Shown here: positions 12,560 to 22,989 of the stretch, in pieces | How positions within the stretch are numbered: position 1 is the first letter of the stretch | Layout of the letters: each line of letters starts with the position of its first letter | Assembly: GCF_012273895.1 (NCBI RefSeq) | Contig: NC_052117.1 | Location: forward strand, 7,758,406-7,822,405 | DNA length: 64,000 bases | From: Zerene cesonia | Taxonomy: Eukaryota; Arthropoda; Insecta; Lepidoptera; Pieridae | Direction of reading: 5' to 3' | Program-made: the position numbers and the translations under genes | Notes under the pieces: model-generated | Told to the model about the DNA's origin: nothing | Seen by the model: the letters and a program-made list of their open reading frames with translations, nothing else | Database searches by the model: none

Positions 12560-13140
12560 ATGTCAAGTCAATTATTTCTTATATAATATCAACTCCTATG
12601 TCTAATGTCTACCTTGCACCAATGAAACCATATAAAGATCTCTGTTAGTAGTATGAAAACTCGTATAGTAGTCTCAATACGGCCACTATGTATATTTTGG
12701 TAGCAGATAGCAGCCATGGAAAGCAAACAAACGTTTCTAAAGCACAATCGATGTCATTGCGAGCTATTGTGGCCCTTGATGGTTCGCCCCAATGCACTGC
12801 GCTTTACAAAGAATCTTATAACAATGTTACGATTTATGGCGGTATTATTGCGGTTTTATTAGCGTATTTGGAGGTTAGTTTGATTAATTTGTGAACGGAT
12901 TAAAAGATTGAATGGGCTTTTCAGACTATGTTTTAACTTTGTGACATTTTGAAAGTGCTTGACAATCTAAAAACCTAGTTTTAGGTAGGTTATAGGAGTG
13001 TTGACATTGCTTACAGTACATTCGGGGGTAATTTTATCAAATTGCACATAATATTTTCTTTAACAGTGATCAAAAAATATAAACGAGTAAAGTGAAATTA
13101 TTGAATTTTATTATAAATACGATAATAATTAAGACATACC
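12560..13140. other. AT-rich DNA, no gene recognised
   Basis: The 68-codon open frame at 12688-12894 has no recognisable domain. No splice or promoter context supports it. Confidence 0.35.
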
Positions 13141-13142
13141 AC

Positions 13143-13208
13143 ATCATCACATTAAAAAACTATTGGGATATTTTAATAAATATCCCAACAGTTTTCTAAT
13201 GTGATGAT
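13143..13208. repeat. Near-perfect 66-bp palindrome
   Basis: Two 31-nt arms (13143-13173 and 13178-13208) around a 4-nt TAAT spacer, pairing at 29 of 31 positions. Both exceptions would be G:U pairs in a minus-strand RNA, so a transcript of that strand would fold end to end. It may be a remnant miniature TIR element or a small-RNA hairpin; no terminal duplication is evident. Confidence 0.85.
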
Positions 13209-13910
13209 TTATATTATATTACGTACATTACATACATTTTATAACAAACTTGCAACAAGTATACGCGTACTAAAGATTTAGTGTTCTAAATAACAACTGC
13301 AGTCGAAACAATAATTTACAAAGTTTATTTTTCACAGATGAAATATACTACTTATTTCAGCATTCGTGCTAGACGTTTTATCGTTTCTACTTCACCAGTT
13401 TTTTTATTCCGCATCAAGTAAAAAACAAAACAAATCTACTCAATTAATACGCGTCCCAAGAAATATTATCACCGAACTCAATAACAGCTTCAATTTCCCA
13501 ATCCACGAACAATGCGTTTAACGAATGTTGATAATGTCATTATGAAATTCAGTATTATTCCTATTGTGCAAGTTTAAAATACAATAATAAATGGCCGGTA
13601 GTAATCGTGCTATCGATCACATGGACCATTGTCGACGACACGTTGTTTAAGCACTGCTAACAAATTGTTTGATATATTGTCAGCAGAGATAGGTGGCGTT
13701 TACATTGGCATGAAGTGTATCTATCGCGAATTTTATAAGGTTCACGATCAGAGAGGTTGGATGTTGTTCGTTGGAGAGGAAAGGTTTTTTAGTTAAGAAT
13801 TTAAACTGTTGTTGTGTTTAAATTTTAGATAGGATGAGTAGGTTGTGCGTTGCCTTAACATTAGGTTTTTTTTTATTTCATTTGTTCACAATTAAAATAT
13901 GGGCAGTGGT

Positions 13911-14209
13911 GTTCCTGTGGCTAGGTTATCTAGTTATCTAGTTAGCTTACCAAGGATTGCAATCGAAAAGACGGGAGTTCACGACTAGACGAGCAAGCAA
14001 AAATTAAACCAATTTTTCAATTTATCTGCATGCTGTCCATACGACTGCTCGAAATAGTAAAGGAAAACATCTAAATCAAGAATTTATGCTTCGTTGACAT
14101 GTGATACCTGTCAACCTGTACTTGGCCAGAGTAGTGATGCACGGAAACCTCATATAAAGCCTGTATTGCCGCAGTGGGAACATACACATTGGCTAATAAC
14201 AATGATAAT
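13911..14209 (+). mobile_element. tRNA-derived SINE, old copy 3
   Basis: Diverged member of the 7307/22414 family: gggcagtggtg at the start, ccaatttttcaatttatctgc in the middle, ctgtcaacctgtacttggcc and cgcagtgggaacatacac near the end. The A and B boxes are badly eroded (cgggagttcacgac in place of the B box), so it is unlikely to be transcribed by RNA polymerase III. Confidence 0.7.
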
Positions 14210-14221
14210 ATTATAATATTT

Positions 14222-14303
14222 TCACTCATTTATGGTGAGATTTTAATAATAATGAAATATTATAATATTTCATTATTGTTAAAGTCTCACCATAAATGAG
14301 TGA
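14222..14303. repeat. Near-perfect 82-bp palindrome without spacer
   Basis: Two 41-nt arms (14222-14262 and 14263-14303) match at 39 of 41 positions with no loop sequence. The two exceptions are T opposite G, which would pair as U:G in a plus-strand RNA. It sits directly after the eroded SINE. Confidence 0.85.
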
Positions 14304-14309
14304 CAATTA

Positions 14310-15500
14310 TTCTATTGTAAATAAGATAAAATACTATACTAATTTTCCTATTTAATTGTTATAAATTTAATTATTATATCTACAGATTTAGTGACTGATT
14401 CTGTGATTTAATATTGACTAAAAATTAAAATAATCAAAAGAACATTTCAAAGGGCACCAACAGTTATAAACAGTAAAAAAACGAAACCAAAAAAATTACT
14501 ATTGAATTCAAGCGTCAAATCGAACAAACGGAGCAACTTCACAACAAACGCCTCTCTTAAAAACTGAAAACGTAATTTCACTAGCTAACCAACAATTGAA
14601 ATGCAAAGTCAAACTAAACGAAAGGGGAAAAAATACACAATTTAATATTCAACATGCATAGAGATGAGTTTGTTACTGTAGTGTTTGAAGATGAGAGCGA
14701 AGTGTGGGAACATAGAATAAACAACCGTGGGCTTCAATAAATTCAAGTGCCGTTTAAATTGCGTATGAAACAAATAATTAGTTGCTATTTGTTTTGCGCG
14801 AGTAAAATACATCTTATAATAAATCTGAAGTGTTTGTTTGAACGCGCTAATGTTAGGAACTACTGCACCGATTTCAAAGATTTTTTTACCCGTGGTTATG
14901 TAGGTCTCTGAATGCTTTATATGCACGGGCGAAGTAGAACTCTGATAAGAAACAAAGAGTTTTAACAGATTTAAATCAAGATTTATTGACGCCACGTAGA
15001 CACTGTCTATGATCTCGTTTCTTCAAAATAATGATTATTTGTATTCCTAATTAGGTTCCTAATTAACACAAATTATTAAAACAATAGGCAGTAATTATCC
15101 CTCTGGTAAAATAATTATCCCGTAGGTTATAATCAAAGATTAATGTACAATAAACGTTTCGCCTATACCTATGTTCACTTACATACAATTTTATTCTTTA
15201 TGAAGCAATTGTAAGTTGGAGTGGAGCTCTAAAACAGCCATTTCACTATCGAAAGCTTGTCAGCTGGCCGTGACAGAGTTTAATTTGTACGTTCGTCCTT
15301 TTACGTCTACGCTTTGACTAGCCGACTCCTATTTTTCAGTAGCGTTTGTTTAAGCCCCTTTCCGTGAAATTCATTTTGGGCTAGAGAAAGTGTGGCTTAG
15401 TTTCGGCATGATTTTACGTTAGGTATGGATGTATCTGGCTTTGCGGGAATAGATTTTACGGTGAGGAATTTATAAAGGATAGAATATTTCGATCACTAGG
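14310..15500. other. AT-rich DNA with an old Helitron fragment
   Basis: At about 14815-14970 there is a family-2 Helitron-like stretch (gtttgtttgaacgcgctaat .. ggaactactgc .. atgcacgggcgaagtag). The 117-codon minus-strand frame at 14642-14995 is antisense across it and is not a gene. The remainder is unassigned. Confidence 0.4.
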
Positions 15501-15540
15501 TCGGATTTGAACTTGTGTCTTTCTCCGTTGTGGTAACGTA

Positions 15541-15660
15541 TTTTTTATGCCATAAGCTGTGACAAATGACACTGAGCTGGTGGTTCGCCTGATGATAAGT
15601 GATCAACACTGGCCGTGAACATTCGCAGAGGTACTAGCTCTGCGAATGCGCTTCTCTTTT
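15541..15660 (-). repeat. Poly(A)-type SINE-like repeat, 3' fragment
   Basis: Plus strand reads ttttttatgccataagctg..gagctggtggttcgcctgat..gtgaacattcgcagag, the reverse complement of the family's 3' third. Confidence 0.65.
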
Positions 15661-16512
15661 TTATAAAAATACAGAATCTTATAAATAAAAATGCAGAATG
15701 GATTTTATTGAAACTTTACAATAATATAGCTTATACATCAGAACAAGGCATCAGCTATACCATATTAAAAACTTGCCATTGTCCGTAGGGTCGTCCATGG
15801 ATGAAACCGCGCGGAGCAGCTGGTATGTACATACATTTTAATCATCTATTTAATTACCACAGATTTCCAAATATAATAATACATTTTAATATATTTCACG
15901 ATTGTAATTAAGCTAATAAAAACACCAGTTGAAAGTACGTGCGCGCGAACAAAAATAAGGGTCCAACTGATAAATAACCTAACCTTTATACGGTAACCTT
16001 TCCAATGTTGATTAAAAAGAGGGCAAAAAATTAATATAATATGTTTTCCCCCGCGCCACTTAAAGAAACGACTCGCAATTTTTCCGTATTATATTCAGTT
16101 TTTCCGGGGGAGTGCTGTGAGGGCCCTCCACGGAACACTCTCAGGCTCGAGTTTATTTTATTATATGTGACTGTTGGTAAAAGATTTCACAATCGTGGCC
16201 GAGTTTTATTATGTTTTGATGTTTTACTAAAATGCCTGTAAAGTGATGAAAGTATGGACGTGTTTTACCGAAAATAAAAATGCATAGCTTTTGAACCTTT
16301 TCCATGTATACTTATAAATAAGATGTATTTAATTTGGAAACGACCGGAAAACTATTTCAAAGTCTTGTAACGACCCGGATCGTACAAAGCCCAGCCTGTT
16401 GAACTTTCTTCGACGTTCAGACTTCAGAGTTTAGCAGAATGTGTTAATTATAATATTAAATACAACTTCAAAATAGCACCTTTTGGGCGAATCACTTAAC
16501 AACCTTAATCAG

Positions 16513-16564
16513 AAATTCTGTTATGTGTATACCATTAATTGATATACATATACCTAACAGAATT
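16513..16564. repeat. 52-bp imperfect palindrome
   Basis: aaattctgttatgtgtat at the left pairs with atacatatacctaacagaattt at the right around a short AT loop. Smaller and less perfect than the palindromes at 13143 and 14222. Possibly the remains of a miniature element. Confidence 0.5.
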
Positions 16565-17014
16565 TTGCCTTTATGCTAATTTATATCGAATAGTGGAGAC
16601 CTAAAAAACCAAAAACCTAGTATTTAAAAAAAGTTATAAAACCAAGTGTATTCTTTATAAAACACCTGGTACAGCTGTATAAAAGTAAAATAAACGAAAA
16701 ACGCAATATAATTTCACGTATAAATTAGTAATTTGAGCACAAACGAATGAAGGAAAGATCACGTGGGATGTACCGAGACGCGTAATTAGATTTTTGGATT
16801 CCGAAATTACGATTCCGTTTTAAATAGATTTTGTATGCTCCAACGAAAAGCAAGGGATCTTTCTGCTTGAGCTCATACGAGATTCCGTTTAATAATAACA
16901 TCTTTGTATCCTATATATCATTATCATACATAAAACAACGTCGTATGTAACACAGTGGACTGTGGGTATGTTTGTTTCTCTGCATGCTTGAAACAACGCA
17001 AGTTTGCTACGGTT

Positions 17015-17062
17015 AGGCAAGATACGCAGGTTCGAATCCTGCCTCGTGATCAAATTTTTTCT
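17015..17062 (+). repeat. tRNA-like B-box fragment of a second SINE type
   Basis: gatacgcaggttcgaatcc followed by tgcctcgtgatcaa and a T run. Nearly the same string recurs at 35328-35372 (gatgcgggtttgaatcccgc, ctcacgatcaa, T run) and more loosely at 59108-59150. A repeated B box without an A box or acceptor stem points to a SINE remnant and not a tRNA gene. Confidence 0.5.
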
Positions 17063-17199
17063 ATTCTTTCAAAAATTTCTCACAACGCAAGTTGTTTCGG
17101 TGCGGTCTTTTTAATAGATAGTGGTTTAAAGGATACATACACAATTACACCCAGGCGAAGCCGGGGCGGATCAATTGTAATTATTATAAACTAGAATGC

Positions 17200-17764
17200 A
17201 GTTAATTGTATTCATACTAAAGTGTATACTAAAAATAAAATCAAAATAAATACTGCCTCTATTAAACGTTAGTACGTTTTATAAAGGGTCGTGATAAATT
17301 AAATGTGAAATTACTCGCGTGTTGAATTAATTACCTATTAGTGTGAGTTTATGTGTGTAGGAGTGATGATAGGAATTTTGGGGTGCATTTAGTAATATAT
17401 TGTTATTGGTCAAATAATATAAGTGTCAAATATGCCAAAAATTAATATTTCAATATGCTATTCAAAATCAAAATTTCTGTGACATGTTAAATGTTTTTTT
17501 TATTACATTCTAATGAATACTTAATAAATACTTCTACTAATAGGCACGTAGATAATGCGAGTACAATTATTAAAGGTAGGGTTCTCTTTAAATTAAAAAA
17601 ATGTTATACTAAAAACACAAACCTGTAATTATCTTATTCCAATTAGTAAGAGACAAAAGACCAAAAAGATGGAGAATATAAAAAATCATCAATTTTTCGA
17701 AAATGATACCCTAGCGTATTATGTTTAAGCGAAATAATTCTCTATTAAATCAGGAAACAAATTA
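17200..17764. other. AT-rich DNA, no gene recognised
   Basis: No supported coding frame, tandem array or repeat end seen. Confidence 0.4.
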
Positions 17765-17767
17765 TAT

Positions 17768-17850
17768 CCCATCATCATTCTCATCAGCCTATGCATGTTC
17801 CCACTGCTGGGACACGAGCCTCCTATGAGGATTCTGTAGTTGACGAACTA
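17768..17850 (-). mobile_element. tRNA-derived SINE, 3' fragment
   Basis: catcatcattctcatcagcc, then gttcccactgctgggaca and cctcctatgagg, is the reverse complement of the SINE tail seen at 22680-22734. The tRNA head is missing, which is a usual 5' truncation. Confidence 0.7.
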
Positions 17851-17859
17851 ATACAGGTC

Positions 17860-19625
17860 CGTGTCAGATAGATGATTGTGACAAGTTTAATGTTATTAGA
17901 CAATTGGCTATTACTTCTCTGATTACATAAATTATTCCATGTTTCATATATTTTATTTCACAACCACGTGTACAATTAACAAGATACCTTTATACGAACA
18001 CATGAACACGCTCCATTAATTTATAAAACCTATCAGCGAACCTTCGTTAACCAATTATCACTTCGTTATAGAAATCGCCCATTAGACATCTGAACTGTTG
18101 TACAGAATCGGCAATAAAAGGGCCGTTTGTTATTTTATAGATATCCTTTGTCTTACTGAGGAGATTAGTGCCATCAATACGTTTGATAGGACGCTGTTAA
18201 AATGTTTATTTGTTCGGATCGCAATAAACGAAGATTTATGATTTGCTGTAAAATATTCGGTTTATGTCTGTATTAGGTTGTATCATTGTGATATTAAAAA
18301 TGATTGCGTGTATGTTATAGAGGGACGAAAGAAATAAAGCGAATGACGAACGATCGATGGATATTTTAGTTGACTAATTCTGTTTCTTACAGCCTTTGTA
18401 ATAGAGCTCGTTTTGAAACGTTCACAACGCCATTAACATTTAAATAAATATTAGAAAGAGATATTAAAGAAGGGCCTGATTTTAAAATTGGTACTCAGTT
18501 CGAAGACATGATTTATCATATATTTATCATCCTGTCCTAGTAAAATGACGTTTTATGAAACGCTGGTAATATTATTCATAACAAAAAACTACAAAGATCT
18601 CTTTTTCTCATATTCTATTCAGTTGAATGATCACCCAAAGAATACCTACAAACCACTGCCTATATGTGAAATAAACAGAAGATAAATATGGTTTTATCAG
18701 TACACACCAAACAAAAATGTAATAAAATGCACCATCGTTTCATAGACCCGGGGTTTTCTTCGCATGGTTCGTGTTCCCGTGGTTCTCGAAATAAAATATG
18801 TCCATTTCCTGGTTCCAAGCTACCTCTCCAACTACCAATTATCAGCTAATTCGTTTCATCCATTCTTGAGTTATAAATAGTGTAATTTTCTTTTAGATAA
18901 AATAAAGTGCTGTAGTTTTTCTTCTTGTTTTCACTAAAGATAAGTCTTGCATTCCCTTCTAGGAAATAAGTATGACAGATTTTTAAATAACACAAAAGCT
19001 ACTGATGCAGAAAACATTACATTTCAAGGAGTGTTAATAATAATGTCTGTATTCAGCCATCAGCTATTTATTCCCCGAAACCGATGAGATTTTAATTAAA
19101 TAGAAATTGAAAACAAAGCAACACCGTGTTTTTCGCTAAAATATATAGAATAACATCCATTCTTGGAAATTCAGCTATTTTAACTCTTTTGTCAAGTAAA
19201 TTTTGTTGTTTTTAGGACATTGTATACGCTTCTAGAACTTTATGAATGGGATTATTATATTTATTGTTATTATTTATTTATAGCGACCGTAGGGACGTGG
19301 GTAGTTTTATTGATAAGTTTTAGAATATACTTTTATAATTTTCATTCTAAATTTGACTATTAATTTGGAGTAGGTATTAAAGGATGAAGCATAAATTTCG
19401 ACGCAAATTTTGTCAACTTATTCAAATATTGAAGCGTTCTATACCTTTGACATTCTAAAACAATTTACGATTGAATCTTAGTCGTCGCAGTACATAAAGT
19501 ATAACTTATCTCCTAATTGTAGACATAAATTTTGTGATTTATTATTTTGCGAAAGTCTCATTTACTTTTGTAATCAGCACAACTCAAAAATAGATATCTC
19601 TAGGAAAAACAATTTGTTTAATTTA
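17860..19625. other. AT-rich DNA, no gene recognised
   Basis: No supported coding frame or repeat end seen. Confidence 0.4.
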
Positions 19626-19628
19626 TTC

Positions 19629-19847
19629 CCTCTCTTCAATAAATCCGTAGGCCCATATCCTTTTTCTTCCCTTCCCAGTCCTTTCCTTTATTCCTCTCGC
19701 CAATCCTTTCTTAATCCCTTCCCAAAAAGTCGGCAATCCATTTGTAGAGGCGTAAAGGCTGCAATGGATCCTATGCCTCTATAAATGTTACCGCTTACCA
19801 TCAGGCATCCCACCAGCTCCATTGCCGACTGTGACATAAAAAAAAAT
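19629..19847 (+). repeat. Poly(A)-type SINE-like repeat
   Basis: aggcccatatcc, the pyrimidine-rich middle (cttcccttcccagtcc), accgcttaccatcaggcatc, and tgtgacataaaaaaaaatg. Same family as 7000-7271, moderately diverged. Confidence 0.7.
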
Positions 19848-19849
19848 GG

Positions 19850-21750
19850 GAACTCAATAAGAACTCAAGCATGCTTTAATACTTATTGGATTTTAAGTCC
19901 AAGCACTTTACAAATACTATAATTTTTTTAGTCTTTTAGAGTTCTATCATATTCATCTCATTTACATCTCGGTCAGATGAAATTTAGTATAGTAATTATA
20001 AGATACACTTAATTTTTTCAACACGAAATTAATACGTAAGAACTTATACATAACAAAACATATAACTGTACTAAACACGTGAAAACAAGCTAAGATAATA
20101 TGTTAACAAAAATTCACAAATCGTAACAATATTGTTTTAGCGCGTTAAGAAAGACGCAAAGCGTGATATGTTATAAATTATTTATTACGACGTAAAAGCC
20201 CTGTACCGAGCTCTTTGTGGGGTGTGAATAATAAAATATTAAGTACGTTTGATGCTGAGATTTCGTTTTGTTCTAAATACTGCGCTAATGTGCTAATTTG
20301 GGGTCTTTTAATTTAACTCTATTTAGACTTGATTTAGTTTAAAGTACTGTTCGCTCACGTGTCCTCTAAACTATTGCGTTTAATGTTTTTCAAGATATGG
20401 TGAAAATGAACATATTATCAGAGAGTTGATCTATTATTAAAAAATCATCTCCATTCGGCCAGCGGTTTATAAGTGACAATTGCCAAAGATTGAGTGGTAA
20501 TTATAAGTAGAGGTCCGCTGACCTTACCTCTATAGTACATAATATGTAGCATTCAGGAATCAAGTACATAACTTTTTGAATGGATGATGAAGGAGTGTTT
20601 AAAATGAGTCTAGTAGTTCTTGAGGTGAGCGCGTTCAAACATCCAGAAAAATAATTACTTTTATATTATTAGCATAGATGTGCGTATAAAAATAAGTTAG
20701 ATACATACATAACAGTAACCTTTATCTTTAACCGCTTCGTCCATTAAATGAACCGTTAAATCAAAATCCGTTGCATCCTTTTAAATATCTAAGCATATAC
20801 AGACAATGGGAAATGGGTATTTGTTTAATACTATGAAGTAATTACTATATATTAAAAAAATGATCGCCGTATGTATTGCTAGGCGTATAACTCGCGATCA
20901 AACATACGTGAGTTAAAACATACGTGTAAACTGGAACGTTAACGACATAATATATTCCAATAACCTTTTTACCTATATGCCTGAACTAACAGTTAATAAG
21001 AGTACAGATATTATATGGTTATTACTCCTTAGAATCTGCACGTGGCACACATTAAGGGCAGCTTGTTAAACAAATGTTTTGTTTGTCCGTTTGTTTGAAT
21101 ACAAACTAAATCTGAATAGACTTTGAAGTGCTTCTTCGTACACTCTTTATTTACAACTCCAGCTTTAACTTGAAATTTTACGTACTTACGCTAACATCAA
21201 GTTAAAAGATGAGATGTTTTTCAATATTTTAAGTAAGAGATATCTAACTCATATTGGTTGGCAAAGCCAATTTAGAGCATATGATTATTTCGTTAATTCA
21301 CGACACTAATACGTCGCATTATATCTTAATTTTATTTAGAAGTTGTCGATAGTCAAAGACTTTTAAATAATATAATTTTTCTTTCATCACCAGAGTTGTT
21401 GAAGAGTAGTAAGACAAGGGCTTAAGTTTTTTTCAATTTTCAACATCAACCGACCAGCTCCTTTACGAACTATCACAAAAAAAAAAAATAGGAAATCAAA
21501 GAGACCGAAATCTCCTTAAAATTAACATGTTATTGTATCGACCGAATGTCATTTGTAAGGATGAAATCTCTTACAAACCTGATCAATCAAATGACAGGAA
21601 GAAAAGTCAAATTTATGTAGCAATTCTCACAAACATTGTATACATTAATTTATTATTATAATTAACATTTATTTATCTGTACAGAAACGAAACCCCTCCT
21701 TATAAATACATAGTTCTTAAATGATACTACTTCCTATCCTACTTCCTACT
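19850..21750. other. AT-rich DNA with small repeat fragments
   Basis: A family-2 Helitron-like fragment (gtagttcttgaggtgagcgc .. ttatattattagcatagat) lies at about 20603-20675 and a poly(A)-SINE tail fragment at about 21440-21490. No gene recognised. Confidence 0.4.
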
Positions 21751-21752
21751 AA

Positions 21753-21950
21753 TCCTACTAATATTATGAATGCGAAAGTTTGTAAGGACATGTGTATGTT
21801 TGTTACTCTTTCACGCAAAAAGTTTTGAACCGCTTGCAGTAAAATTTGGTACGTAGATAGCTGGACAACTGGAATAAAACATAGGCAACTTTTTATCCCA
21901 ATATTCCTACGGGATACGGACTTACGCGGGTGAAACCGCGGGGCAGCTAG
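21753..21950 (+). mobile_element. Non-autonomous Helitron, family 1, copy A
   Basis: Starts TCCTACTAATATTATGAAT after A. Ends with the hairpin cgcgg-gtgaaa-ccgcg, then gggcagCTAG and a flanking T. Insertion between A and T with no target duplication and a 3' hairpin before CTAG is the Helitron signature. No coding capacity. About 200 bp, like the other copies. The 87-codon minus frame at 21717-21980 is simply antisense to it. Confidence 0.85.
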
Positions 21951-22396
21951 TAAGATATAAACAAAACATTCTAATAGCAAGACAATACACCTTTACAGCA
22001 CTCTTCTATACATAAAACCTTCTCTTAGCGTTATCAAATCCAAAGCCTGATAGATTTGTTTCCTTACTAATTAAATTATTCAATAATACTCAACAAAGAT
22101 TTCAACTTCACAAAATGTTATTTTGTTCAAGCGATGACCTTTAAGCTTCGCTGGATTTCTTATTAACGAAGATAAATCGTCGTTCAAACAAATTGATTTT
22201 TAATTGGCCATCAACAATACGCTGTTTCGATGCTTATTTGCCTTTTTGATTAATTATTCTATTTACTGATCAAATTAGATGTCAATTTTAGTTCAATATC
22301 AATGTATTGTAAACATAAAAATATCCTATAGATATCACATATTAGTCATCTTATACATCATAGCTATTTGCTTTATCTGCATTGCTTACTTGAAGA

Positions 22397-22432
22397 GCCG
22401 TATGGCCCCTGCAGCAGCAAGGGCCATACGGC
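22397..22432. repeat. Perfect 12-bp inverted repeat at the SINE 5' junction
   Basis: gccgtatggccc (22397-22408) and its exact reverse complement gggccatacggc (22421-22432) around a 12-nt spacer. The left arm overlaps the target-site duplication of the SINE that starts at 22414; the right arm lies inside the inserted sequence. Confidence 0.85.
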
Positions 22433-22734
22433 ATAAAGCAGTGGTGGCTCAGTGGTAAGAACCTCGGACTTCAAAATCGATAAGTCGGGGTTCGAGACCG
22501 GGCGAGCGTGCAGGAAATAAATTGATTTTTCAATTTATCTGCGCATGTGGATAACATCACCACTGCTTAAACGGTGAAGGAAAACATCGTGAGGAAACCG
22601 GCATGTCTAAGAATTAAAAGTTCGACGACATGTGACATCTGCCAACCCGCACTTGGCCAGCGTGGTGGATTATGGCCTGAACCCTCATAGGAGGCCTGTG
22701 TCCCAACAGTGGGAACATATATGGGCTGATGATG
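22414..22734 (+). mobile_element. tRNA-derived SINE, copy 2, intact
   Basis: Uninterrupted version of the 7307 element: A box TGGCTCAGTGG, B box GGTTCGAGACC, body, then ctgatgatg tail. A perfect 12-bp target duplication, atggcccctgca, lies at 22402-22413 and 22735-22746. The first 19 nt (22414-22432) are absent from copy 1 and include a 12-nt reverse complement of the flanking host DNA. Apart from the nested insertion, copies 1 and 2 are almost identical, so both are fairly recent. Confidence 0.9.
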
Positions 22735-22783
22735 ATGGCCCCTGCAAATTTTATAGGCGGTAACGATCGTTTAAATTAAGAAA

Positions 22784-22950
22784 TCCTACTAATATTATAA
22801 ATGCGAAAGTGTGTAAAGATGTGTGTGTTATTGTTGCTCTTTTACGCAAAAACTGCTTAACCAATTGCAATGAAAATTTTTAAAAACTTTTTATCCCGAT
22901 ATTCCTACGGGATACGGACTTACGCGGGTAAAACCGCGGGGCGCAGCTAG
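22784..22950 (+). mobile_element. Non-autonomous Helitron, family 1, copy B
   Basis: TCCTACTAATATTATAAATG start after A. The end has the cgcgggtaaaaccgcgg hairpin, then ggcgcagCTAG and T. Shorter than copy A through a small internal deletion (gaaaatttttaaaaac replaces the usual block). Confidence 0.85.
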
Positions 22951-22989
22951 TCATATGTAAATAATAGATCGTCCCGGTCATTAGTTCGA

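Noticed and set aside
12688..12894. 68-codon frame with a hydrophobic C-terminus
   Set aside because: Plausible-looking by eye but without homology that I recognise; lengths like this are expected by chance in 64 kb.
14642..14995. 117-codon minus-strand frame
   Set aside because: Antisense across a Helitron-like fragment; composition is low complexity.
17031..17045. tRNA gene suggested by ggttcgaatcc
   Set aside because: No A box or acceptor stem at the correct spacing; the same string recurs at 35338 as a repeat.
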